The notes below the pieces were generated by a model. It had not been told where the DNA came from and made no database searches. It saw only the letters and a list, made by a program, of their open reading frames with translations. A stretch of 6,052 nucleotides of DNA. Origin: JBKHBQ01 sp046542305 (GTDB lineage: Bacteria > Bacteroidota > Bacteroidia > Bacteroidales > 4484-276). The translations under genes and the position numbers were made by a program. Positions 1 through 6,027 of this stretch are shown here, piece by piece; the stretch's first letter is position 1; each line of letters opens with the position of its first letter. The stretch spans positions 1 through 6,052 of the forward strand of contig JBKHBQ010000246.1 of NCBI GenBank assembly GCA_046542305.1, given 5' to 3'.

Positions 1-154
1 CATTGTTGTTCACGAAAAACAGGCGATCGCCTTCGAAAACCCTTCCGTGCGGGAGCTTTCTTCCTGCGGCTCCCCTGATGATCATGCTTTTGCTGCCGTC
101 CAGCAGCCGGTCCATTTCCTTTGCTTTAAAATCAAGGTAAACGATGTGGTCCAT
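1..154 (-). CDS. N-terminal part of a small uncharacterised protein, possibly PUA/ASCH-like; runs off the window
   Basis: An open frame starts with ATG at 154-152 and is still open at the window edge, giving 51 residues that begin MDHIVYLDFKAKEMDRLLDG and continue through SMIIRGAAGRK and GDRLFFVNNN. No stop interrupts it, and a Bacteroidota-type promoter box (180-187) lies just upstream with a leader of roughly 20 nt, which supports this start. The opposite-strand frame over the same bases is longer but has no protein-like character. The pattern of a short strand, a helix, then a basic 'IIRGAAGRK' segment and a 'GD-L-FF-N' strand recalls small PUA/ASCH-type beta-barrel proteins, in which a G-D-x-L/I strand is common. 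That family assignment is from memory and weak. The gene has its own promoter and is 183 bp beyond selB, so nothing ties it to selenium metabolism. C-terminus and total length are unknown. Confidence 0.7.
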   Translation of the reverse strand, partial: MDHIVYLDFKAKEMDRLLDGSKSMIIRGAAGRKLPHGRVFEGDRLFFVNNN

Positions 155-179
155 AATGTTATGTATTTATGTGGTGAAA

Positions 180-187
180 CAAAAATA
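180..187 (-). promoter_or_regulatory. Bacteroidota -7 promoter box (TATTTTTG)
   Basis: The minus strand reads TATTTTTG, an exact match to the Bacteroidota -7 consensus TAnnTTTG. It lies 25 bp upstream of the ATG at 154, which would give a 5' leader of about 15-20 nt. I see no convincing TTG/TTTG -33 element at the usual spacing, so the call rests on the -7 box and its position. The remaining bases up to the selB stop (about 188-337) hold no supported gene. I also see no clear hairpin-plus-T-run terminator directly after selB. Confidence 0.5.
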
Positions 188-337
188 CGCAGGTTTAAAC
201 ACTTTTGCATGCTTAATAGCCGGGCCTGCAAGGATTTGTAAGCAGATGTTTTTTTGAAAGGTTTATTTATGGTTTATTGATGATGTAAATTTCAGGGCGA
301 ACCGGACGACAATTTTCGTAACCAACGCAGATCGCAT

Positions 338-2290
338 CTACAACATTTGCCTTCCTTTGTCGGTGATGTGAAGGAAAAAGGTTTTCTTTTCGATAATACC
401 TTCACCGGTAAATATCCCAATGAGCACCTGAACCAGTTTTTTCGAACCGTCAATCAGCATCCTGAACTCTTTTTCGTTGATGCCTTTGGGCTGCCGGGCC
501 AGCTCGCGTAAAAGTTCCTGCCTGCATTCATTCACTACGCTGTTGTGGAGGGCGTCTTCACCGTCGAAATAAATCGTTCCACGATCACTCAGGAAGTTGA
601 GCAGCATTTTAAGTGTACCTTTTTTAATGCCCTCGCGCTGCGCTTTTTCTTCGAGCTCCTGCAGGGTGGGTTTTTGCCGGCCAAGCCGTTCCAGGGTATA
701 TTCCAGCCAGTTGAGTTGCTCCTGCATCTTCTTGTCGATTTTTACCCTGTGCGACTTCAGGCACCAGGTGTATCCGTGTTCTTTAAGCTCACCATGCCCC
801 GTCATTTCTCCGAGTAAATGCTCAAGAAAATGGTTTTCAAAAGCCGTTTCAAGTTTTAATTTCCCTGAAAGCTCTTTTGGCCGCAGGCCGGATTCCTTCA
901 GCGGGTTTAATTCATGATATGCGGATAGTTCGGCGATGATCTGTTTTTTCAACTGCTGCCGGTAGGCGGGGGTCACCGCGAATTCCTTATTCTGAAAAGA
1001 ACATATCATCATACCTTCCTTGTCTGATTTGACGGCCTCTATGATTTCGTCTTCGGAGTGACCGGTTGTGGCAGCCAGACTTTCGATGGTCATTGGCTTG
1101 CCTTCCTTGCCTGCTTCCAGCAGAAGAAGCTGCACAAAATTTTCGCGGTTGAGCATGGCTTCGGCCAGTTGCTCCATCTGGTTTTTGAGTTTGGCCGTGC
1201 GTCGCCGGTGATGCAGCGGTTTTTCGTCGAGGATGATGCCGCCACCGAGGGTGAGGTCGTTGGATGTATTTCTGATGATGAACCTGTCTTTTTTCATCAG
1301 GATCGCCGGCTTTTCGAGGTGGATCTGGGCAATGGCTTCCTCGCTTGCGCCCAACCGGTCGGTGTTGAGCAGGTGCATGCGTGCCCTGCTGTGGAAGGTG
1401 CCGGTGTGGAATATCACATGCGACCAGGTTTTCAATACCGCCTGATGCTCGAAAAGCCCGATCCGTGCGTCGATCATTTCCACCGGTTCCGGCGCCTGAT
1501 CGCAAAGCATCATGCCTCTTTCGAAATCTTCGAATTTCAGGCCCGCAAGATTGATGGCAGCGCGGTCGCCGGCCGATACTTTTTCGACGTTCACGCCATG
1601 GCGCTGGATACTTTTCACACGCAGCTTATCATATGTTCCTGGTAACAGAAAAAGTTCCTGACCGGTTTTGATCTCCCCGTCGAGCACCGATCCCGTTACC
1701 ACAATACCATGGCCTTTCACATTAAAAATCCGGTCGATGTACATTCGGAATGTATTTCCGGGAACTTTTTCAGAAATTCCCGAAGTAATCGCAGCCAGTT
1801 CGGCTTTCAGGTTTTCGATGCCATTTCCTGTCATGGCTGATACGGGAATGATCGGAGGATCCTTTAGTGTAGTCCTTTCGAGAAACTCCATCACTTCCAG
1901 GGTGGCCAGTTCCAGCATTTCCTCGTCCACAATATCGGATTTGGTTAGGGCCACCAATCCTTTTTCGATGCCGAGCATCTGAATAATGTTGAGGTGCTCG
2001 CGCGTCTGGGGCATGATACCGCTGTCGGCGGCGATCACCAGCAGCACGAAATCGATGCCATAAGCTCCTGCCACCATGGTGCGGATAAAATCCTTATGTC
2101 CGGGTACGTCGATGATGCCCAGCGAAACGTCGTCGCTCAGCTCCAGGTGGGCAAAGCCCAGGTTGATGGTGATGCCGCGGTCTTTTTCCTCCTTGTGGGT
2201 GTCGCAGTCGATGCCGGTGAGTGCGCGGATCAGTGCAGTTTTACCGTGATCTACATGGCCGGCGGTACCCATGATCAGGTGCTTGCTCAT
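338..2290 (-). CDS. selB: Selenocysteine-specific translation elongation factor SelB
   Basis: 650 residues, ATG at 2290 and stop TAG at 340-338. SelB is a cytosolic GTPase that binds Sec-tRNA and, through C-terminal winged-helix domains, the SECIS hairpin of selenoprotein mRNA, so that Sec is inserted at UGA. The GTPase signatures are visible in order: P-loop GHVDHGKT (residues 11-18), switch I segment EEKDRGITINLGF (about 34-46), DVPGHKDF (61-68), TKSD (116-119) and SAM (151-153). Beta-barrel domains II and III follow (about 180-355, including the RFIIR...TLGGGIILD segment at 336-355). The region from about 370 to 650 is the helical winged-helix array that separates SelB from EF-Tu. Length is close to E. 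coli SelB (614). The start overlaps the selA stop as ATGA and is preceded by a good Shine-Dalgarno sequence, so translation is probably coupled. All key motifs are intact. Confidence 0.96.
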   Translation of the reverse strand: MSKHLIMGTAGHVDHGKTALIRALTGIDCDTHKEEKDRGITINLGFAHLELSDDVSLGIIDVPGHKDFIRTMVAGAYGIDFVLLVIAADSGIMPQTREHLNIIQMLGIEKGLVALTKSDIVDEEMLELATLEVMEFLERTTLKDPPIIPVSAMTGNGIENLKAELAAITSGISEKVPGNTFRMYIDRIFNVKGHGIVVTGSVLDGEIKTGQELFLLPGTYDKLRVKSIQRHGVNVEKVSAGDRAAINLAGLKFEDFERGMMLCDQAPEPVEMIDARIGLFEHQAVLKTWSHVIFHTGTFHSRARMHLLNTDRLGASEEAIAQIHLEKPAILMKKDRFIIRNTSNDLTLGGGIILDEKPLHHRRRTAKLKNQMEQLAEAMLNRENFVQLLLLEAGKEGKPMTIESLAATTGHSEDEIIEAVKSDKEGMMICSFQNKEFAVTPAYRQQLKKQIIAELSAYHELNPLKESGLRPKELSGKLKLETAFENHFLEHLLGEMTGHGELKEHGYTWCLKSHRVKIDKKMQEQLNWLEYTLERLGRQKPTLQELEEKAQREGIKKGTLKMLLNFLSDRGTIYFDGEDALHNSVVNECRQELLRELARQPKGINEKEFRMLIDGSKKLVQVLIGIFTGEGIIEKKTFFLHITDKGRQML

Positions 2291-3699
2291 GCAGTGACCT
2301 CCCTGTAAGTTTGTGCGATTTGATCTGCTGCTGCGGTGAGCAGTTTTTCAGGAACCGTTAGTACATCGAAGATCAGGTTGCCCTGACGAAGCACGCCGAG
2401 CAGTGGATTGCCGCTAAGAAGCAGATTTTTGAAGATGGTTTCGGCCAGTTTTGTTCTTTCGTTGCGCGACCTGCCGTGAAATTCGATCTGAACAGCGAAA
2501 CTTTTGATCCTCTTTTCAGGCAATGATCCGCCGCCGGCCTGGCCTTCGCTTTCCACAATCCGGCAGGGAACATTATTTTGAGAAAGTAATCTGCTGAGTT
2601 CAGCAGCCCTGTTTTTCAGTACCTCCGGTCTGGCATTCATCATGTCGAATACCGGACTGTGCTGCAGGAGTTTTTTTTCGTCGAGGTATGCAAGGCAGAT
2701 GGATTCGAGCATGGCGAGGGTGGTTTTCCCCACACGCAGCGCGCGTGTCATCGGCTCCTTTTTCAACCAGTCGATCCATTTCTTTTTTCCGGCGATTATA
2801 CCTGCCTGCGGCCCGCCCAGAAGCTTATCGCCGCTGAACGTCACCAGGTCGATGCCGGTTTTCAGCGTGGTTTGTACATCCGGTTCATCCGAGAGGAATT
2901 CGATTTCCGCTTTGCGCAGCAATCCTGAACCCATATCATACACCACCGGGATTTCATGTTTTCTGCCCAGGCTCACCATCTCATCAAGCGAAGCTTCCAC
3001 CGTAAATCCTTTGATCACATAGTTGGATTGATGGGCTTTGAGCAGCATGGCGGTACGTTCGGTGACCGCCTGTTCGAAATCAGAAATTTTTGTTTTGTTG
3101 GTGGTTCCCACCTCGATCATCTTGCAGTCGGAAGCAGCCATGATATCCGGCATTCGGAACGATCCGCCGATTTCGATGAGTTCGCCGCGCGAAATGATCA
3201 CTTCCCGGTTTTTGGCCATGGCACGCAGCACGAGCATGATGGCTGCGGCATTGTTGTTCACCACCAGGATATCTTCCGCGCCGGTAAGGTGCTTCAATAG
3301 ATTCGTTACGTGAACGTATCGCGAACCGCGGTCAGCATTTTGGAGGTTAAATTCGAGGTTGCTGTAGCCGGTGAGGATATCCCTGACGTCATCGAGCAGG
3401 AATTCACCGAAAGGCGCACGCCCGAGGTTGGTGTGGATGATCACTCCGGTGGCATTGATAACGGGTTTCAGGCTTTTGGTGGTGAGTTGGCTGTGCCGGA
3501 TCAGGATATGATTTATAATGTCCTTTTCAGGCGGAAGTTCTCCTCCCGAAAGCATTTCTTCCCGTACCGATCCAAGCACACTTCTGATCGCCTGCACCAC
3601 AAATTCGCGCGGATAATCTTTCAGCAGTTGCGCAATTTGCGGGTGCTGCATCAGTTTATCCACGCCCGGGAGATTTCTTAATTTATCCTGATTTGTCAT
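2287..3699 (-). CDS. selA: L-seryl-tRNA(Sec) selenium transferase (selenocysteine synthase) SelA
   Basis: 470 residues, ATG at 3699-3697, stop TGA at 2289-2287. SelA is a cytosolic, PLP-dependent, homodecameric enzyme that converts Ser-tRNA(Sec) to Sec-tRNA(Sec) with selenophosphate. The N-terminus (MTNQDKLRNLPGVDKLM) is typical of SelA. The segment INATGVIIHTNLGRAP (81-96) is a family hallmark, as are the glycine-rich GSGLL region (257-261) and the PLP-lysine motif FSGDKLLGGPQAG (288-300), where K292 is the predicted Schiff-base lysine (K295 in E. coli). Length matches the family (about 460). The frame stays open upstream to 3834, but those 45 extra codons are the tRNA-Sec gene read through, so I start at 3699, which gives the family N-terminus. 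It follows selC by 26 bp and overlaps selB by 4 bp, indicating a selC-selA-selB operon. Confidence 0.96.
   Translation of the reverse strand: MTNQDKLRNLPGVDKLMQHPQIAQLLKDYPREFVVQAIRSVLGSVREEMLSGGELPPEKDIINHILIRHSQLTTKSLKPVINATGVIIHTNLGRAPFGEFLLDDVRDILTGYSNLEFNLQNADRGSRYVHVTNLLKHLTGAEDILVVNNNAAAIMLVLRAMAKNREVIISRGELIEIGGSFRMPDIMAASDCKMIEVGTTNKTKISDFEQAVTERTAMLLKAHQSNYVIKGFTVEASLDEMVSLGRKHEIPVVYDMGSGLLRKAEIEFLSDEPDVQTTLKTGIDLVTFSGDKLLGGPQAGIIAGKKKWIDWLKKEPMTRALRVGKTTLAMLESICLAYLDEKKLLQHSPVFDMMNARPEVLKNRAAELSRLLSQNNVPCRIVESEGQAGGGSLPEKRIKSFAVQIEFHGRSRNERTKLAETIFKNLLLSGNPLLGVLRQGNLIFDVLTVPEKLLTAAADQIAQTYREVTA
2297..2304 (-). promoter_or_regulatory. Shine-Dalgarno sequence of selB inside the selA 3' end
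   Basis: The minus strand carries AGGGAGGT, 6 nt before the selB ATG at 2290 and within the last codons of selA. It fixes the selB start and, with the ATGA overlap, points to translational coupling. It stands out because the other starts in this window have no comparable purine-rich site, as is usual in Bacteroidota. Confidence 0.65.
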
Positions 3700-3725
3700 A
3701 TGTAAGCAGCCGGTGAAAAAAATAG

Positions 3726-3818
3726 CAGAGAGAGCAGGAATCGAACCTGCCACAGCCGGTTTTATCCGTCTGCTATTGGTTTTGAAGACCAACCGGAACA
3801 CCAGTTCCATCCTCTCTG
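3726..3818 (-). tRNA. selC: tRNA-Sec (anticodon UCA)
   Basis: Read on the minus strand, all tRNA-Sec arms can be drawn. The D-stem is GGAAC/GTTCC (3808-3804 with 3799-3795) with a four-base loop TGGT; a T3809-G3794 wobble would make it six pairs. The anticodon stem TTGGT/ACCAA encloses loop CTTCAAA with anticodon TCA at 3785-3783. A long variable arm (about 3774-3751) pairs CAG with CTG and CGG with CCG. The T-arm is GCAGG-TTCGATT-CCTGC (3750-3734). The UCA anticodon, long extra arm and tight D-loop distinguish Sec from Ser. The acceptor pairs 3818-3811 with 3726-3733. It can be read as 8 bp starting C-G, or as 7 bp with G3726 as discriminator, the base expected for SerRS recognition. The following bases are CTA, so CCA is not encoded and must be added. 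The gene sits 26 bp before selA and only about 14 bp after a promoter box, so a joint transcript processed by RNase P and 3' nucleases is likely. Confidence 0.95.
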
Positions 3819-3831
3819 AGTAATGGTCAAA

Positions 3832-3839
3832 CAAAAATA
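3832..3839 (-). promoter_or_regulatory. Promoter -7 box (TATTTTTG) of the selC-selA-selB operon
   Basis: The minus strand reads TATTTTTG, matching the Bacteroidota consensus TAnnTTTG, about 14 bp before the tRNA-Sec 5' end. That leaves a leader of only a few nucleotides, right for a tRNA-led transcript. Upstream sequence is A/T rich, but I see no clear TTG at the -33 position. Because the selenoprotein gene ahead ends in a terminator (3921-3957), this is the likely start for the whole Sec operon. Confidence 0.6.
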
Positions 3840-3920
3840 GATAAATATAGTTTTCTGCATAGTTTTTTTAGCAGTGTATCCTGTTGACTGTTCAATATTC
3901 TGAGGGTTGCCCGCGGGAAT

Positions 3921-3957
3921 AAAAAAAACTGCCGGAAATCAATAACTCCCGGCAGTT
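3921..3957 (-). terminator. Intrinsic terminator of the selenoprotein gene
   Basis: On the minus strand AACTGCCGG (3957-3949) pairs perfectly with CCGGCAGTT (3935-3927) over 9 bp, with a 13-nt loop, and the stem runs into a T tract of about eight (3928-3921). It begins 23 bp after the TAA at 3983-3981. It separates the selenoprotein transcript from the Sec operon, so the two are probably independent transcription units. Confidence 0.88.
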
Positions 3958-3980
3958 CATCTGTATAAAATAATCGAATG

Positions 3981-5792
3981 TTATCTGTTCAGGATGAGTT
4001 TTCCCGAGTGGGTTTGGGTTGCGGTAGTGAGGCGATAGAAATAAATTCCATTGGCAGCATATGCGCCATCGTCACGGCTGGCATCCCAGGTGATTTGGTT
4101 TTCACCTGCAGGTAATTGCTGTGCTGCAAACGTTTTTACCACCTTACCGGTTTGGTCAATGATCTGAAGCGTTACAGAACTGCTTTCCCTCAGTGAAAAG
4201 CCAATGTTGGTCTGATCTCTGAACGGATTTGGGAACGCCGTGGCCTGCATGTGGTTGTTATTTCCAAAAGCTTCACGGATATCGGTGATTGTGGTTACGC
4301 CGAGGAAATAATTGATCATCTCCGCCATCAGGTAGGGCTTCATGCTCAGGCTGTCGCCATCACGCAGGGCAGCCATTACCACCGACGATGAAATCACCTT
4401 ATAGGTATCCTGGTAATCGTTGAGGTAAATCCTTCCGAAATCGTCTTCGGAGGCATAAAGCAGTTCGGCATCAGTTCCGGTAAGTCTGTCTACACTGTAA
4501 TGGGGCGAATCGCCGCCCTTGTATTCAAAATCAACGGATTCGACGAAGGATTCCGCTTCGGCGTGGACTGTTTCCACTTCCTCTGTTTCGCCGTCGCCAA
4601 CGAGCTTAATACCGAAACTGTCCATCATATCCGTTCCAAAATGATCTGTTCCGAGGTTAACGCTTTCAACGTAAAGATTTCCGCCGTAATTTACGAGGTA
4701 ATCGATGATTCTGGCCTGGTCTGCTACACTTACAGTACCGGGCGGGGTCATACCTCAGCTAAGGCAGTAACACCCCATCGTGCTGATCACGATGTTGTAT
4801 TCCTCCAGTTCGTCGGGCAGGCTCGTAGCGTAATCATATTCGATGCCGGCAGCATCCAGCATTTTCATCAAACCCTGGTGCGGCTGCTCAAGGGTGTTCG
4901 ATTCGGGATTTATGATGGTTTCGATGCCGTTGTCGTTGTCCCACAGCAAAACCTTATAATCCAGTTCCGGTTCGATACGCAGAAATTTGCCTGATGACCG
5001 GTTATTGTACGAATACTCATCGGTTTCCGAAACGATCTCGGCATAAAGCACCGTATTCTGAACCAGATCTGTTGACCATTCGATATTAACATCGGCCGTT
5101 TCACCGGGGCCAAGGATGCCGTCCCAGTTTCCTGTGCCCAGGATCTGTGAATCTTTATGACTGAAAAGGTTCACTGTAAAGTTTTCTTCGGGATTCAGGC
5201 CCAGGTTCAGCACGTTCAGTTGCCATGAGCCCTGTTCGTTGGGATCGAGGTTTCCTGGTCCGCTCAGGTCCATGGCGCAGAGTTCATGATCGAAGTAAGT
5301 CATGAAATTTACATTGAACACGAACCAGCCCCAGAGTGCTTTGGTTGTTGCTCCCCAGCTCCTGAATCGCAGTTGAACGGTTTCACCCGCATGGCCGTTC
5401 AGGTCGAGGATAAGGTCGGTGCCTGCAATTTCACCCCAGGGTCCGTCGGAGAGGGTATGATCCCAGACCACGGATTCCTGATCGCCGGAAACCACAGAGA
5501 TTTCGCACTTTTCGTCCGTGGCGTTCATCATGTACACATCCACAAACATGTTGATAATAATGTCGCCGCCATTGACAGGGACTTCAAATTCGGGGGTGTA
5601 GGCCGAAAAATCGTAATTCTCCACAATCGGATAGTAGTAGAGCAACATGTAGCCTTCTTCCTGTTCCCAGTTGCCCTCCATGGTCCAGCCGCTCACCGGC
5701 TCAAGGAAATCCTCGTCGATGATGGCAGTTTGCGCGAAAGCCGCCACCTGAAAGGCAAACAGGAAAATTAACGCGTAAATGAGTTTCTTCAT
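3981..5792 (-). CDS. Secreted T9SS-sorted selenoprotein with in-frame UGA (CxCxxU motif), novel architecture
   Basis: 603 residues if the UGA at 4757-4755 is read as Sec (U346); ATG at 5790-5792, final stop TAA. Residues 1-20 are a signal peptide (MKK, hydrophobic core, AFA before Q21). About 22-165 looks like a jelly-roll (choice-of-anchor J) module. About 172-270 is a CARDB/Ig-like beta domain. About 277-500 is a Rossmann-like domain of the ThuA/glutamine-amidotransferase-like type found in many Bacteroidota surface proteins (DYKVLLWDND, YNIVISTMG, then ARIIDYLVNYGGNLYVES). About 517-603 is a T9SS type A sorting domain (FPNPF at 520-524, NGIYFYRL, GKLILNR end). The UGA lies in the loop after strand YNIVISTMG and forms C341-Y-C343-L-S-U346-G. 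Frame and domain structure continue across it with no other lesion. A SECIS-like hairpin follows, and selC-selA-selB is the next operon. Only C96 and C172 are other cysteines; none lies after U346. Export by Sec and T9SS and a thiol/selenol redox role are inferences; the substrate is unknown. The domain names before the sorting domain are by resemblance only. Confidence 0.87.
4714..4743 (-). promoter_or_regulatory. Candidate bacterial SECIS hairpin for UGA recoding
   Basis: Transcribed from the minus strand, the hairpin begins 11 nt after the UGA. Pairs: GCC 4743-4741 with GGC 4716-4714; a C4740/A4717 mismatch; GGU 4739-4737 with ACC 4720-4718; a bulged A4736; CUG 4735-4733 with CAG 4723-4721; a bulged G4724; UA 4732-4731 with UA 4726-4725; apical loop AGUG 4730-4727. 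That is 11 pairs, a loop 24 nt after the UGA, and G as second loop base. From memory, bacterial SECIS elements have the loop about 16-37 nt after UGA with a G in the first two loop positions, and E. coli fdhF has an 11-nt spacer to its upper stem-loop. A second, outer pairing of GAGGUA (4756-4751, containing the UGA) with UACCUC (4700-4695) encloses it. The fold was drawn by hand. Confidence 0.75.
4755..4757 (-). other. In-frame UGA selenocysteine codon
   Basis: TGA at codon 346 of the secreted protein, between AGC (Ser345) and GGT (Gly347). It is preceded by TGC for Cys343 three codons earlier and TGT for Cys341. The frame is identical on both sides. It is the only stop in 604 codons before TAA. 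Confidence 0.85.
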
Positions 5793-5820
5793 AGAGATCG
5801 AATTTGTTGGTACTAACCGA

Positions 5821-5828
5821 CAAATGTA
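5821..5828 (-). promoter_or_regulatory. Promoter -7 box (TACATTTG) of the selenoprotein gene
   Basis: The minus strand reads TACATTTG, an exact fit to TAnnTTTG, 28 bp upstream of the ATG at 5792, giving a leader of about 20 nt. The leader ends ...AATTCGATCTCT before the ATG and has no Shine-Dalgarno sequence, as is common in this phylum. Upstream is A/T rich (about 5830-5880) without a clear -33 TTG at standard spacing. Confidence 0.55.
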
Positions 5829-5937
5829 GGTATTTATATATTTGAAGGGGAAAACTTAACAATTATTTAAGAAAAAAGGGGGGAGCAGGGCCGGCTATTA
5901 AAGCGGGTTGTTTTACAAGGTAATCACCAATTCTGCA

Positions 5938-5968
5938 AAGATTTCGGTGCTCCGCACCTTGAAAAATT
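5938..5968. repeat. Imperfect palindrome around GGTGC-TCC-GCACC
   Basis: GGTGC (5946-5950) and GCACC (5954-5958) form a perfect 5-bp stem with loop TCC. Skipping TT at 5959-5960, TTTC (5942-5945) pairs with GAAA (5961-5964), and AA/TT can add further pairs outside. There is no T-run on either side of the right kind, so it does not look like a terminator. It resembles a single copy of a short REP-type intergenic palindrome. Only one copy is in the window, so repeat status is unproven. Confidence 0.4.
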
Positions 5969-5988
5969 CTTGCTGAAATAGCGGCTAT

Positions 5989-6021
5989 AAAAAAACCCGT
6001 TGCCAAGCTGACAACGGGTTT
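5989..6021 (-). terminator. Intrinsic terminator downstream of the tRNA
   Basis: On the minus strand AAACCCGTTG (6021-6012) pairs perfectly with CAACGGGTTT (6002-5993) over 10 bp around a 9-nt loop, and the stem is followed by a T-run of about seven (5995-5989). It begins 6 bp after the encoded CCA of the partial tRNA. It isolates the tRNA from the selenoprotein gene. Confidence 0.88.
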
Positions 6022-6027
6022 CGTATC

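Noticed and set aside
47..241. Plus-strand 64-residue frame near the left edge
   Set aside because: It overlaps the minus-strand start of the small protein and its promoter box, and its translation has no recognisable protein character.
987..1505. 172-residue minus-strand frame inside selB
   Set aside because: It is an out-of-frame shadow of selB with an Arg/His/Gln-rich composition.
1058..1645. 195-residue plus-strand frame opposite selB
   Set aside because: It is antisense to a well-supported gene and has no independent features. The same applies to the plus-strand frames over selA and the selenoprotein (such as 3310-3681, 4500-4994 and 5286-5771).
2287..2289. selA stop TGA as another Sec codon
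   Set aside because: It forms the ATGA overlap with selB, SelA has full family length at that point, and no case for a SECIS hairpin was seen there.
3700..3834. 45-codon N-terminal extension of selA (starting MFDHYSERM...)
   Set aside because: These codons are the tRNA-Sec gene and its promoter read as protein. The SelA family N-terminus starts at 3699.
3846..3905. Possible selenium-responsive leader or riboswitch before selC
   Set aside because: Only A/T-rich sequence and a trivial CTGC/GCAG pairing are visible, with no conserved-looking structure. The promoter box is downstream of it.
3981..4751. Separate gene starting at ATG 4751 (MTPPG...)
   Set aside because: It has no signal peptide although it ends in a T9SS sorting domain, it starts in the middle of a Rossmann-like domain, and it is in frame with the preceding reading frame across one UGA and one Gly codon.
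3981..5792. Pseudogene broken by a nonsense mutation
   Set aside because: There is one UGA only, no frameshift and an intact domain structure after it. The context of CxxU, a SECIS-like hairpin and the adjacent sel genes explains the UGA better. Decay is not fully excluded without homologs.
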